64,000 nt of DNA from Silene conica (lineage: Eukaryota; Streptophyta; Magnoliopsida; Caryophyllales; Caryophyllaceae), in contig CM055312.2 in the NCBI GenBank assembly GCA_029255685.2, positions 2,194,649 to 2,258,648 on the forward strand, written 5' to 3'. The position numbers and the translations under genes are program-made. How positions within the stretch are numbered: the stretch's first letter is position 1; every line of letters begins with the position of its first letter. The notes beneath the pieces were generated by a model, which saw nothing but the letters and a program-made list of their open reading frames with translations, had not been told where the DNA came from and did not search any database. Positions 10,709 through 23,996 of this stretch are shown here, in pieces.

Positions 10709-12995
10709 TCTATATAAAATAATAAAACAGAAACCACAACATACTTTTTTTTCCCGCCTACTTACTCATTCACTTGCCTCCATATCTCTCCATCAACTCT
10801 AATTATTTCCCTAATAAAGTGAACAAATCTCCAACCTTCCATAAAGAAAACAAAAGATATTCTTCAACCCAAAAAAGATTATCTTTTTTCAAATCGTGTC
10901 AACATTCCCCTACCCTTTTCATGAGTTCTCTACTAAACATTTATAATTTGTATGCTAAGGAAATTTTGAATCTATCTATATAAAGTAATAACAACCACCA
11001 CCAGTCCACCACCACATTTATTTTCCGTCCAAACTACTAATACATCATTTCCATTGAAAATTAATGTTTCATAACTCCAAAATTATAACACTTTATCAAA
11101 AAAAATCTAAATAAAAAAATCTAAATTCATTCACTCATCCTCAAAACTTTATATTCTCAATGGTTTTTTAGGCAATTAAATCGGCACTTTTTCGTCTTCA
11201 TATGCTATATCCAATTTATTAAAATACTACACTCATATATTCAACAAATGAGTAGATCTCATAAAAACAGATGAAGTACTAATTTGTACCTCGCGACTTT
11301 AAATTGTTTTTGGTTTTAAATGTGACACAGAAACTTTAGAGAGACCGTATCTTAATAGTTCTATTGAGAGACCTCTGAAAGGGAATGAGCTATTTAATTT
11401 CTATTTTTCAATGTTATGTCTCCTACTAACTTAGGGGAAGACGGTATTTCAAAGACATTTGAACTATCTAATAACCTTACATAGTTAAATTTACGTTGTG
11501 GTGAGAAAAATAATTAAATGATAAACCTGCTACGGAAATTATGTTTATTGTAACATATAAATAAATTATTTTTATTAGCAATATCGTCTATAAAATAAAC
11601 ATAATTTTAGAATCTCATATAAATATTTTGTTCGCATCATTATTTTGTTAGCAAGGTTGAGTCTCCCGACTAGGCCAAACTTATCCCATCCTCTTGGATA
11701 GATGGTGAAAATCAATGACTTACTCTAAAGGAAAAAAAAACCTAAATTTATAATAAAGGCAACTACTTTATTGATCTATTAAAACACGAAGAATACTCCA
11801 CTTTCATAAAAGAAAAAATTTCAACCGTGGTGCCGACGATTAAAAAAAGAAATTTACCAAGGAACCTTCCACATCCCACAAATAGAGCAACATCATTGGC
11901 TTCGCTTATTCTAAGCCATGTCAGATTGAATTTGGACAGTCTACTACCGCTCAGTAGTCTCAATATGACTATATGAGTCACACTTTCGACCAAAGTTAGA
12001 ATACGGGTTAAAACATTCTTAACGCCTTTTTTTTACCATAGTCATTAGAATAAAAATATATCGCCTCCTATTTTCAATAATTCCCCAATTCCTTTTCGTC
12101 TATTCACAATTCTCTACATATTTTCTTTTTTTGTAAAGTTTTATACTTATTTTAAGTACCTCATCCAATAACAAAACAACATCACTTTGCCACGCAACAA
12201 TACTTATTTTAATCACTTCACCCACAATAATACCAACAATACCTTTTCTTCAATTACCTTAAATTCTCGTGCCATCCTTAAATAGGGAGGGTTATTCGGA
12301 ATATGTGGGAGTATTTTTTTAGTTAAATCATATTTGATACTACTATTTTAATCATACTACATATTCATTACTAATTGAAATCATAGATCTCACATTGAAC
12401 GAATGTAAAATAAAAATTTATTTTATTATTTTTTTTTATCATGTTTGTTAATTAAAAATCACAACTTAATATTGGTTGCAATATCATTTATTATACAATT
12501 TTTTATACATAGAAATTAAATAATTTCATAAAATTATTATATAAAATAATTATTAATGTTTTTGTAATATTTGACATTCTTTTAATATAAACTTATTTTC
12601 ATGTCATAAAGAGTCGTATATCTCTCGGATTGCATGTCATAATTAACAAAACTTGAGTGTAAAATGGATCAAATATTCAGGATTAAGGTTGGTCGGATTA
12701 AAATTTAACATCTTTAATTGTAATGCATGAGTATTGCATACGAACGGGTTACAAAAATCATCATAACTCTGGTTCTGTTATCTTAAGAACCTTTCTTAGT
12801 GTAATTATCCGTCAAAATCATTGAGTAAACATATGATAAAATTGGATTCAAAATAATCGACAAAAATACTTAAAATATTTTCTAAAGTAAGGAGTTTAAA
12901 GTGGGTGGAAAAAATATTAACTTTGCTATTAATTATAAGCCAATTTTAAACAATTTTATATATACCCGTGCAACTTTACACGGGTTTTAAACTAG
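10709..12995 (+). mobile_element. Non-autonomous Helitron, about 2.3 kb
   Basis: The 5' end is A|TCTATATAAAATAATAAA (TC after A). The 3' end is a hairpin CCCGTGCAACTTTACACGGG, spacer, CTAG|T. No Rep/helicase coding is seen, so it is non-autonomous. A second, similar 5' end (TCTATATAAAGTAATAAC) starts at about 10975, so the element may contain a nested or duplicated head. The 3' end is well supported; the 5' end is inferred. Confidence 0.55.
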
Positions 12996-13179
12996 TCCAC
13001 CATTATGAAGCTTCCGCTAGAGGCAGGAAATGGCGGTACGGATCGTTCGAGTTCGTTGAGAAACCAAAGAGTTATGAGGTTTCGAAGTTGAAGTTTTGTA
13101 ATGAAAAAAACAAACCAGTTGAATAAACAAAATAAACGCAACGTTGAGTTTAGATTTTACTCCTCGCACGCTATTCTTA

Positions 13180-13610
13180 GGCTCTGTTTGGTAAAACGAC
13201 CTGAAAAGCTACCTGAAACCTGAAAAGGTACCTGAAAACTGAAAAGGTAACTAAAACTTGAAAAGGTAGCTGATAAGGTAGCTGAAAATTATGAGCTGAT
13301 AAGCTGACTGATTATATAAAAAACTGTTTGGCAAATTAACTGAAAAGGTAGCTTATTTTGGTGAAATGACATAAAAGTATATAATAATTATTTATTATAT
13401 TATCGATTGAAGGGTAAAAAGGTAATATTACCTAGAATCAGGTACCTGAAATTTAAAATGCTACCCTATGTAGCATTTCATTTCAGGTAGCTTATTTGAC
13501 CAAATAAGCTACTTACCAAACACTCTCAAAAAAATAAGCTACCTGATTTTTTTGGCGAAAAAGTTAATTCAGGCGAATCAGGTACCTGAAGTGCGCTGCC
13601 AAACGGAGCC
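13180..13610. mobile_element. Tourist-type MITE (PIF/Harbinger), 431 bp
   Basis: Inverted ends GGCTCTGTTTGG and CCAAACGGAGCC, flanked by the 3-bp target duplication TTA (13177-13179 and 13611-13613). The interior repeats AAAAGGTAGCT/CAGGTACCTGA motifs. Target and termini fit Tourist. Confidence 0.85.
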
Positions 13611-13787
13611 TTATAGTAATAAAACGTAAAATAATCAAGAACTCGTAAACCATAAATTGACACATGCACTATTTAAGACAAATCAAACACGAATTTTGGA
13701 TAACCAACAGTTGATTAATACTGTAGTAAAATTCACATGCTGTCAAAAAAACAAAAAAAAAGGTAAAATTCACAAACTAGAACCTCA

Positions 13788-16700
13788 TCAAATTCCCTGG
13801 ATTTTTCCCGATAGAAAACACAGAAGCCTTTTGGGGTACCCTATAATTATCGGAACGCAGGTGATCAACGCCTCAAAGAACTCCTTGATTTTTTCCCATA
13901 GAAAAAACACAAACTCTATGGGGTACGTTATGATTATTTCCAATAGAGCACACACAAATTTTATGGGGTGCCTTATAATTAGCGGAACCCAGGTGATCAA
14001 CGCCCCAAATAAGGGTACAATGGTCAACATTACTAATTTCTTGTTCAAAAAAATGATGAGCGAAGTGCAGATAACACAAGTGGAGATAGCAATGGCGGGA
14101 ACAACTGATATTGTCGTCACATAAAAACCCGTCATAAATGTCGCAAGTGTGGAATAAAATGATGTTTGGAGTAAAAACACACTTACGTCTAGGAGTAAGA
14201 TAGACTCTCTCTTGTTCTTCGTTGTCATGATCCATAGAAGACAAAAGAGGACCGTCACCGAAGAACTCATCGCCGCCACATCCGCAACCATGAACACTTG
14301 AAACATTGCATTTCTTGCAAGGAGCGGGGTCCCATTACTGCTATTTAATCCACCCGGTACAGTAAAAGCTGCGGTGAAAGTTATAGTAGCTAATAAGGCT
14401 GCTACTACACCTATTGTATTTGTATATGCTTCAATCTTTGTAGTTGGAATGCCGTAAAAACTTCGATGTCCAGATAACACAATTCCTTCCAGGAATAGGA
14501 ATTTCTCAAACTAGGTGTGCCAACAAAAATCAAAATATTAAAATCCAAAAGCCTCTAATCAGATCAAAAAATTACATTGTATGAAAATCCTACGGAATAT
14601 ATTTTACAAGTAGAGTGCTAACTAATACTGTCTTATAACATAATTATGTTGGACGTTTGGTACCGGCTTTGTCCGCAATACATAAATCTACCTTTTAAAC
14701 TTTATTTCATATGAAATATTGTTGGGTTAACTTGTCTAGTTTATACGTTTGTAATATATTTTCTAATGGCATTTCTTAAAATATTGATGAGCATAAAATT
14801 TTTCAAACAAATTATTAAACCCATTCACTACTAATGTTACTAGTACTCGTACTTTAACTATTTTTTCGTATGGCGATCCTAAACATTTCAAAACCCCAGA
14901 AAAATTATAAATTGGGAGTCCAACTCTTTGAAAATTTATGTTCAATTAAACTTTTGAAGAACACTGTTTTTTTTCCAAATTGTAAAAATGGATCGAATTC
15001 TTTTAAATTTTAGATATAGTTTTATTAGATGAGAAATTTTTTACAAATTATGACATAATAAACCCAATTCGCTGAATTCTAAAAAGACAATAAAAGTTTA
15101 ATGTAGCCATAAAAAATAGAATAAAAGACCTCCTACCAATTGGTAAGATAAATAATCACTAGGCTATTTCTCTTTTTTGGATAATGTAATAAATTTTATT
15201 TGAGATAGGTTATTTCAAGTTATAACCTATTTAATTCCCTCATGATTTCACTCTCATGGAGTTATGGGATGTTAGTATTTTAAATAGGACACACTAACAA
15301 GTAGAAAGTGGTATAAAAAACACAGATTTCAATTTACGGTTTTGACTATTTTTGATGGAATGGTGGTGGATGGGTAAAAGTAGGAGATGGAAATATGGAG
15401 GACTTGGTTTTGAAACCGTGTATTGTACGGGTGATAATGTAGAGTGTTAATCAAAACAGATGTCAAATTATAGTATAGCTTATGGATTGAAGGTAGGTTA
15501 ATTTATTTATACACGTAAATTTTAGAGTGAAACTTTTAAAATAGTTATTTAAAAATACGGTTTGAAAATTAAAAACATAAACAACTTATGTTTTTAAACT
15601 GCTACATTTGAGTAGAAAATGAGATTATATAACTATATGTAATTAATTTTATACAGTAGGTCTTTGGAGAGATCGTCTCTTTATAAGCTTATTGAGAGAC
15701 TATTGTACAAATTTAAGAAAAAGTGATACTAAAGGTAATAAATTAGGTACAAATCATGATTAAATATAAAATGAGTATATTTATTATGTAAATAAGTACG
15801 AAATTATTATGGTACAATCAATGACAAAAAGGTCACGAAATACAAATAAAAGGGTACAAAATAATGGTCTTTCAATAATTTATTGAAAAACCGTCCCTCA
15901 CAAGTTTTAGTGAATTTTATAATTTTGAAACCATAAGATTCAAAAGCCAAAACATAATTTGTGTAAACTTATAACTATTTATCGTTTTACAGAAATGTTA
16001 AATTAAATTTGTATTTCTCCATCTTATATTATTAGAAGTCGTTGTATTGCAGGTAAGAATTTGTATTGCCCAAAAAGTTGTAAAACACATGATTTTAGAA
16101 TTCATGTAAGAAGATAGTGTTTGGTTGTCAGGTAGGTAGTGCAATTCAAGTAGGTATTTTCACTTAACTAATGTGACCTAGGTCAGTCACTTCCTCCGAT
16201 CCATTATGGAGGATTTGAAATTCTTTGAAACTTTCAATTCATATGAGTTGGGGTAACCAAACAAGAGGTCACTTTTGCAATTTACACGAATTTAAATACT
16301 TATATTATTTAGTAGGTAATCAAACGACCCGTTAATCTCTTTAGCACATTACATATAAATTAGGAAAATGTTGGTGTTATTAGTTGTATGCAATTATTGT
16401 TATTTGAAATCAAATTTAATTAACTATTCCGTATATCATTATAATTAAAAGAGATTTCATTAATATTGACCATATTATTGCCCTTTCTTCCACCAAATAA
16501 AACTGTTAAAACTTGAAAAAATAATATAAAAAATTCACATTATGTTACGTTATATTTAAAGTCTCATATATAAAAAGTGTACTACTAGCCTGTGGCGTAT
16601 CTTGGGGAGGGAAAGGGTGGGTAGGTATCTTCACACGACTCAAAATATTCAGTTATATATATAAATTAATATCATTTGTTTGCAATCTAATGATACTGGT

Positions 16701-19700
16701 GTAGTGGTAAAGGGAGAACATTGATAATTACGGCTGAGCAAAAAAAATCGATCCGAATTTTTAAACCGCATACGAATCGAAAACCGCAAATAAAAACCCG
16801 GAAATTCGATTTTTTTATGAAACCGGTATCCGAACCGCATTTTTTAGTGTTAAACCGGAGCGGATGTGTATCTCATTTATTCAAAACCGGACCCCGGTTT
16901 TTAAACCTGTTTAATAAAAAATCCTAAAATATATTTTAACTTACTAGGCTTAAGCTTAAGTTGTCTAACTAAATCAAAGGAAATAACATGTTTGTTCATT
17001 AATGAGATGTTTCATTCGTATTTTATAGATATATTTCGATTTTTCTGTTTTTGTTCAGTGTTTCGTTTATAATTTTTTTTGAAATTTTCCAAAGTTATAT
17101 ATTTTTATACCAACACAAACACAAAGCGTTGCTTTTAATTTCTTTTTTTTTCCTAGGAAATCATTTTCCCAAATTCTATTGTAATTTATTACACCTTCTA
17201 CAAGGAAAACATGACTTTCGTGGTTTTGTGAAACAGGTTTCAAAACCGGTGCGGTTAAACCGGATTTCCGGATACGGTTTCATTTTCGAAAAAAATACCG
17301 GTATACCGAATAAATCCGATGCGGTACCGGTATCATGAAATGATTTTTTTTAAAAAGGATACCGGTTTTTAAAGCAAAACTGTGCGGTATACCGCTTTTG
17401 CTCAGCCCTATGATAATGTGTAGACCTAGGTTTGATTCTCACGAGCTGCAATATTTTTACTTACTTTTCATTGTACCCAATATTTTTACTTACTTTTCAT
17501 TGTACCCTCCCGAACCCAAGTTGCTGCATACGCCCCTGCTACTAGCGTATGTTTTTTAATATAAAAATTTGGTTTGAAAATAAAGAATGACTAACTTATT
17601 GTTACTACTCGATTTGAGTAAAAATGGAGATGATTTTCGAAAGTTTTAGTTAAAATTTAAGATTTTTTTCGAGTGTAACTTATACGAAGTATCATTAACA
17701 GTTTGCTCTACCCTAAAGTTTTTAACTACCATTCACGCTATTAAAATTGTAATGTCATTCTTGTTCTTAATTGAAGGGGTCTGGTAGTAATTTTTTCTTT
17801 CGTAAAAAGAAAAGTATGACCGTAAAAGTGGGATGAAGGAAGTATTGTATTTAGAACAAAGTAGCTGAATCATTAAGCCGATTAGGGAATTTACATAGAA
17901 ATTGTTCGTATATAAATTTAAACTAGTTTTATGCACGAGTTTGTTTTTAGATATTTATTCTTATTAAATATTTACAAAATGAATTGTATTGTTAAATTTT
18001 GAAATTCCCGTGCGAATATATAGAATGATTCGCATAGAATACAAACCCAACAAATACCCCCTCATATTCAAGATAATTGTTCCATTGTCTATTTTCGTCT
18101 ATTCACAATAATGTCCCATTATCCATTTTTGGTAAAGGTTTATACTTATTTTAATCACTTTAGCTTACAACAATACCCACCTTACCTCACAACACTACTT
18201 ATTTTAATCACCTCTACTCACAATAATAATCAATAATATATTACCTCTCCAATCTTCATACCCCACACATTATTTTACAATAAACAAATGAATTTCTTAA
18301 ATCTTGTGTCAAACCGACAATGGGACATTTATCTTGAATAGGAGGGAGTATGAAATAAGCATATAGAGAAATTCAAATATTTTAAACCATATTATAAATT
18401 TAAAAATTACATAAATAACTTGATGCATATAACTACTACTATAAGTTATTTAAGTAGTATATAACCTTTGACAATTTTACATATATTCGTATAGCATTAT
18501 TAAGTTATGTAATCCGGGATGATATGTTAAATTAAATTATATTTTAAGAAAGTGAATATAAAATATTTTAATAGCTTTTCACCAATAAATATTTACTTTA
18601 TGAAACGGTAATTTATTTTGTTAAATATTTTTTTAATAAATTTTTGAACTATTGTTACACTATATTATATATTTAATTTATTTTGCTGGTTAGTTCTATA
18701 AGTATATTTATATTGTTATAAGATTATTTAATTTTTTTACTAATTTGGGTAAAAGGGAGGAAAAAAAATTATAACAAACGGGTTTTTAATGTATATACTT
18801 GGTATAAAATCAATAAATCCTAAAAAAAAGTGTATAGTAAAATTGGAAAAAATATAAAACATTTAATAAATATTACTCATATTTTAGAAAATCTAATTTA
18901 ATTAAATAAAGTTAAAAAATTGGTGGAGCTTTGTGTAGTGATGAAATGGATTCACCAAAATATTCTAGTTTTAATAAAATAAAAAAACACAAATTCTCAT
19001 TGGAGACAGACGCTATTCGTTACAAGTTGAAGACGGATAGTGTCTCTTTCACAAAATGCAAGTGAGATGATTCATGAAACACAAATTCTTATTTCAAACC
19101 AATTAGATCCGTTTGAAACAATAAGACGGGTCAAATAATTACCACTTTATATATAAGATAAAAACAAAATGTCTAAATATTAACAAAAACACTTGTCTTA
19201 TCTATACAAGTGGGGTATATTTGACCCGTTTTAGTCTTAAACGGTTATATCCGTTTGAAGAGAAATTTATTGTGAAACGAAATGTTCTATTTAGCCTAGT
19301 TCTCCTCTCACTTGCTTTTTTTTTTGTGAGAGAAATACTATCCGTCCGCAGCAGCAGGACTCTTTGTTAAAAAAAAAAAAAAAAAAAATGAGTACTGCAG
19401 TTTACTTTATACTTCCTCCATTCATATCCATTGTGTATTTATGCTTTATGCACAAATTTTAAGAATTTATTAGAATATGATTGAAAGTACAATGGAAAGT
19501 GTGTATGTTGCTTATTTTATTGTTTGGGGTGGAATAATGGTGGACCATTTAATGACATTTTGTGTAAATAATTGATGTTTAAAAGGATACTTAAGTAATT
19601 TTGTTGGCTTAATTAAGAAAGGTATAGTTTGGATATGAATGGATTAAAATGGAATAAGTGTAGTTTGGATATGAATGGAGGAAGTAGTTAAAGTAATGAC

Positions 19701-22700
19701 TGATGAGTTAATACCTCAGGAGGAAGATGCTCCGCTGACCCAATCAAATCCAAAGATGAAATACCGTCCTTGTTTTCTAATTTCAATAATCTTGCAATGT
19801 AGCCATCACGCCCATTAGTAATTAGAAACTCTGCAAGACTAAATTGTTTATTTGTAATAGCTACATGTAGAGCTGTGTTGCCATCATTGTCTTGCCTAAT
19901 CATTTGCGCCAACGATCGCCAAGCGGCACTTCTATCAATTAAGGATTCCCATGTAAACCTTAGCTGATATATATCTGTTCGCTGATTTCCGTTTCCACAA
20001 ATTACTTCAACACGTCCATATCCAAACCAATGCCACAATGTCCTCCCTCGTAAATCAACAATATTCACGGTTTCCCCTCCCGCTTTATAAAGTAATTTGA
20101 TTGCCCATAAATTATGGTCTCGAACCGCGACAAGTAAGGGGGTAAGACCATCTTTGTCTTGCATAGAAAATATATTGGGATCAACATTTTCGTTGATCAT
20201 GCAATCCATTAATTCCTCAACGTCCTCTCTCAGGAAATCTACATTGTTTAAGATTTAAATTTGGAGAAGTTAGCAGCAAGCTGACAGACAAATATGACGA
20301 TAAATTTTGTTTTGAGAAGAGATACATTACCCGTGTGAGCAGAGAGAAGATGAAGAGGGGTCTCCTTGCAGTTATTGACGAAGCAAGCCACCTCACTGTC
20401 CACCCCCAGTAATCGAATTGCAAATACAAAGTATTCGTATCTGACTGCAATATGAAGTGGTGTGTCGCCATTAACATTCTTCACTCTAAATGCCGACGGG
20501 TGGGGCCCAGATTTGGCATGATCTAAGTCCCCTTTTTCAAGAAACATACAGAAGTCTATAAAATAATCGCGCCTCTCCTCGAACTGATGCGCAAATTTTC
20601 TCTCCAAAATGACATGAAGAAGGGTATTGCCGCTACGGTCCTGTTGACTGGTGAGCAACGGTAACATTTGTATTGCTTCTTTGATGAACTCTATAGCATT
20701 GAGGATGGCGTCACTGTTTGCGTATTGCAATAATGGATGAAAGATGTTGCCGTCCGTGTGTGTTTGTGAAACCAAGAAATCCATTCCTAAGGAGTCTAGT
20801 TTTTGCTTGAGATATGTCACATTTCCACTTCGTGCAGCTTCACATTCTTCTGCCGTCAATTTTCGCCTGATAATTCTCATCTTTTAAAACAATAGTTAAA
20901 TTAGTGTGGAGTGACAAGCTACAATCCCTTCGATGTTCATTTTAAAACAATTGTTGTTGTGGCTTTCATTTAAATTCAAAGTATCTTGTCAGTTGTCACG
21001 GATATCCATCCTAAGTTGAAAATAAATATTTCTCTCTCGCAGTAAAGTAAACGAGAGGGCAAGTAGGGAGAAAAGGAGCACTTATAGATAATGTCACTTG
21101 TAACTTGTGAGAGGGCAATATCTAGGTAACCAATAGTACCAGTCTTCTTTAGAATTTGTGATTCAAATTTATAATTGTAGTCAATTAATGCTCTTATTAA
21201 CATATGTGAATTACATGTCTTGAATAACAACCTACTATGTCACTTAATTGTTATTGTTAAATTGCATTTTCATTTATTCTAGAAATAAAAGACAAGACAC
21301 AAAAAAAAATAAGACCGGCTCGTAGAAGCAAGTCGAATAACAAACTAGTTACGACAAATTTACTTAATTACCTCTTGAAGCTGCTGATGCAAAGAGCGCA
21401 ATGAAACACCACTCTTATTCTTTAAACCAAGTTTCGGGGAAAATTCTAAAAGGACTCGAACCATCATCTTGTCGCCATTTCTTGCAGCAAGATGCAATGG
21501 TGTATCACCTTGTTGATCCTTGATATTTAAAAGAGCGTATACTTCTGGAATTTTCATCAATTCTATGCCTTGGTCGTAAGTTGTCACCTGATGGTTCGTC
21601 AGAAGGTGCAAGATAGTGTGTTCGGACCTCTCATCTTTTACCGCAGCAGCCTCGGGGGAGCTAGCCAGCATGGCTAAAATGACCGGAATGCAATAAGTGG
21701 GATCGAGCAATGAAGCTTGATGAAGGGCAGTTGAACCATCCTTATTTGCCCAGCATGATAATGAACACTCTATTTTAAGCAATGCTTCGACAATTGGCAT
21801 CAAGACATTCTCGTTGCTCGAACTTATAGCTTCCGTTTTGGGATCATCTGAGTTTTCACAAGCATTTTGTAAGATAACGCAATTTACTTGACCATGAGGA
21901 AACTTCAATTTAATATTACTTCCTAATATATACTTCAGTGTACACCACTACACAAATTCTTATTTGTGACGGGTATATCTGTCACAAGCTTGCGACGGGT
22001 AAAATACTATTCATGTGAATAGATAAGACAAAAAAAAAAGAACCTAGGGAATATCAATCTTTTTTGTCTTATCTAATCAATAATCACATGGTAGTATTTG
22101 ACATTGTGACGAATATACCCGTCATAACTCATAAGAGAGACTTATTGGCTATTGCACTCACTAAGGTAATTTTTTTTTTAAAGAAATGCATATATTTCAA
22201 CCCAAACCCCAACCCGCCGTTTCCCAACTTGAATTTGACTTTCGCGATCTAATTTTCCCAACATCCTTAAGAAACGGGGTGTGTGTTTTACGTTTCTTAC
22301 ATGACCGTCTTTGTTCATTGTTGAATCACGTTTGGATGATGATAAGTTCTTAATCTTTGCTTATCCTCTTACATCTTAGCTAATGTGTATTGGTATTAGA
22401 CATTTGTTGCTGATGATAAGTTCTTAAATTTCGTGTGCTAAGATTTACATCTCTAAGGTCATAATAATTGTTCTCCCTCTATCTAATTCATTGAACCATA
22501 TAAAGAGACAATTTGTGTTGTAATCTTCTTTTTCGTGAGAGAGTATTTTTGGGTACCAATTGTACTCTAGTTACACAGTTGGGATTGATCGTGAGGGGCT
22601 TTTTTGTAATCGAGTTTGGTTATAAGGAAAATGTTAATAAGAGCGAGGGTGCACAATGGACATAGACTTGTAAAGAGTAGCCGAGCTTAGAGTTGTACAA

Positions 22701-23813
22701 TGGGTTGGGCCGGGCTAAAGGCAGCCCTGACACGGCCCTAAAACAATGTAGAGCTGGGTTGGGTTTGGCCAAGAAAAATCAGCCCTGGCCCAGCACCGTG
22801 GGATTGTTAGTTGTGTTAGTTGTGTTAGTGGGTGGGCCGGTTTGGGTTGGGCTGAATTTCGCACAGGGCTGCTGATAGGGCTGGGATGACAAAATCCGGT
22901 TTCGCTACAGCCCAGTCCTAGCCCTGTGTAGGCTAGAAAAAATTTGTCAACGTAACAGGGCAGGGTCGGGCTGGCCCACTACGTTGTCCAGCTCTAGCTG
23001 GGCTACATTAAAAATATTGTGTCTCGTTCCTTCTTTGTTTTATTTGCTTTAATTTTTATCATGTATTTAAAACTAAAATCTAAACAAATAAAGGTTCAAT
23101 TCGAACTTTACTTTAACTAATTCTCATTTTTTTCACCAAAATTCATCTTATAATGGATCTTTTTAAATTTGTATTACTCGTCTAAACTATAATATGTTTT
23201 GCAATGTGTCGAACCAGTGTCGAATACGAGACGACTAATTAGGAGAAATATTTGTACTACCTCGACAATTAAAAGTACAGAAGTAGATTGAATAAACAAA
23301 TGAATAATAATAATTACCATAGACATGGTATTGGATAGCGAGATGAAGAAGAGTCTCCTTAGCCTGATTAGTTATGCGAGCAAGAGAAGCATCCTTCTCA
23401 ACCAAATACATGGCCAATGAAAGATTACCATAGAGAAGCGATACATGAGCCGGCGTATTGCCATCCGAATTCACCATCCTCCAAGGAAACACCCGGTCGC
23501 TACCACAATGCGTTGAGAAAAACTCATAAAGTAGCTCCATGACGGTGTACTCCCCGACTTGGGCCACTATGTGAAGCGGAGTGTCTCCGTTGCAGTTCTG
23601 GTCGAGAAACAGTGACTCGCAAGTGGGTGAACTAGGGAAGCTATTGAGAGCTGCTTTGATGAAATCGAATTGCTGGTGTTGGGCTGCTATGTGAATGATA
23701 TTGTCGTTTTGGTATGTTTTCTTTAGTAATAGCTCGTGGTTTTTGTTGCTGAATATGGTCAAGTCGCCTTTGACTGCTGCAGCACGAACCTCTTTCTCCA
23801 TTAATTTAGACAT
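13788..23813 (-). CDS. Gene A: ankyrin-repeat/PGG-domain membrane protein, ACD6/ITN1-like (5 exons)
   Basis: Exons (minus): 23318-23813, 21372-21922, 20331-20880, 19715-20238, 13788-14510. All introns are GT-AG, and the 2844-nt join is open, giving 947 aa. Exons 1-4 hold ankyrin units (GDTPLHIVAQ at about 76, GNTPAHV at 119, KETLLHLAI at 152, and GDTPLHLAARNGD in exon 2). Exon 5 (residue 708 on) is a PGG domain: TKIEAYTNTIGVVAALLA, AAFTVPGG, then three or four further membrane segments. ACD6 and ITN1 are membrane ankyrin proteins in salicylic-acid defence and stress signalling. Exon phases run 1-0-1-0 and exon 3 begins with ATG, so exons 3-5 alone (599 codons, nearer the usual family length) could be a separate start. 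The tail repeats an ALITWVPLIIRHP-like unit. It is divergent to its paralogue at 37319-53218. Confidence 0.85.
16590..17538. mobile_element. hAT element (outer) in intron 4 of gene A
   Basis: The termini are CTGTGGCGTATCTTGG and GCATACGCCCCTG, flanked by a perfect 8-bp target duplication CTACTAGC (16582-16589, 17539-17546). Its body is about 260 bp once the nested hAT is removed. It carries a tRNA-like promoter: an A-box-like TGGTGTAGTGGT near 16698 and a B-box-like GGTTTGATTCTC near 17430, now separated by the nested element. A 30-bp direct repeat (CAATATTTTTACTTAC...) lies at about 17450-17505. Confidence 0.8.
16729..17410. mobile_element. hAT element (nested), 682 bp
   Basis: Inverted ends TACGGCTGAGCAAAA and TTTTGCTCAGCCCTA with the target duplication TGATAAT (16722-16728, 17411-17417). 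The interior is rich in AACCGG/CCGGTT palindromic steps near both ends. No transposase is present. Confidence 0.85.
18056..18350. mobile_element. Stowaway-type MITE in intron 4 of gene A
   Basis: The ends are CCCCTCATATTCAAGATAA and TTATCTTGAATAGGAGGGAG, inverted, next to TA. About 295 bp. Confidence 0.7.
18965..19290. mobile_element. Degenerate MITE of the ACAAATTCTCAT family
   Basis: Repeated ACACAAATTCT(C/T)AT heads with GACGG/CCGTTT motifs in both orientations. The edges are uncertain; probably two related copies overlap or are nested. Confidence 0.4.
19412..19684. mobile_element. Stowaway-type MITE in intron 4 of gene A
   Basis: Inverted ends CTTCCTCCATTCATATCCA and TGGATATGAATGGAGGAAG, with TA on both sides. 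273 bp, ending only 30 bp from the exon 4 splice donor. Confidence 0.85.
21957..22150. mobile_element. MITE with GTGACGGGTATA motifs in intron 1 of gene A
   Basis: The left end AAATTCTTATTTGTGACGGG and the right end GTGACGAATATACCCGTC are in inverted relation. It belongs to the same broad family as the copies at 27668, 48432 and 53811, but is diverged. Confidence 0.5.
22688..22996. mobile_element. hAT-type MITE, GC-rich, in intron 1 of gene A
   Basis: Termini TAGAGTTGTACAATG and CGTTGTCCAGCTCTA with imperfect 8-bp flanks (GCCGAGCT, GCTGGGCT). Subterminal GGGCCGGGC/GCCCGGCC-like repeats. 309 bp. Confidence 0.6.
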
Positions 23814-23931
23814 TGCTTGCTTTTTTCTTGTTTTGGGAGAGATTGTAGATTGATCAAAGTCTACGAGTTTCTTTCTCGTTTTTGCAATGGGGAGTAATGT
23901 TGAGTTTATACTTTATTCTTCAACTGGAAAC

Positions 23932-23944
23932 TGTTTATATACAT
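23932..23944 (-). promoter_or_regulatory. Candidate TATA box of gene A
   Basis: The minus strand reads TGTATATAAACAG about 125 bp before the ATG at 23813. A second candidate, GTATAAAC, lies nearer at about 23903-23910. The spacing is like the TATA candidate of gene B. Confidence 0.45.
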
Positions 23945-23996
23945 ATATGGGAGACGACTTTTTCATTCCTCGGCTATTTTGCTTTTTTGTTTTATA

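Noticed and set aside
16690-17445. Functional tRNA gene
   Set aside because: The A-box-like and B-box-like motifs are separated by a nested transposon and there is no cloverleaf.
17923-17940. Eighth Helitron 3' end (CTAG next to TGCACGAG)
   Set aside because: The second hairpin arm is missing.
20217-20477. 86-aa minus-strand ORF near exons 3-4 of gene A
   Set aside because: It is an out-of-frame shadow covering exon 3 and intron 3.
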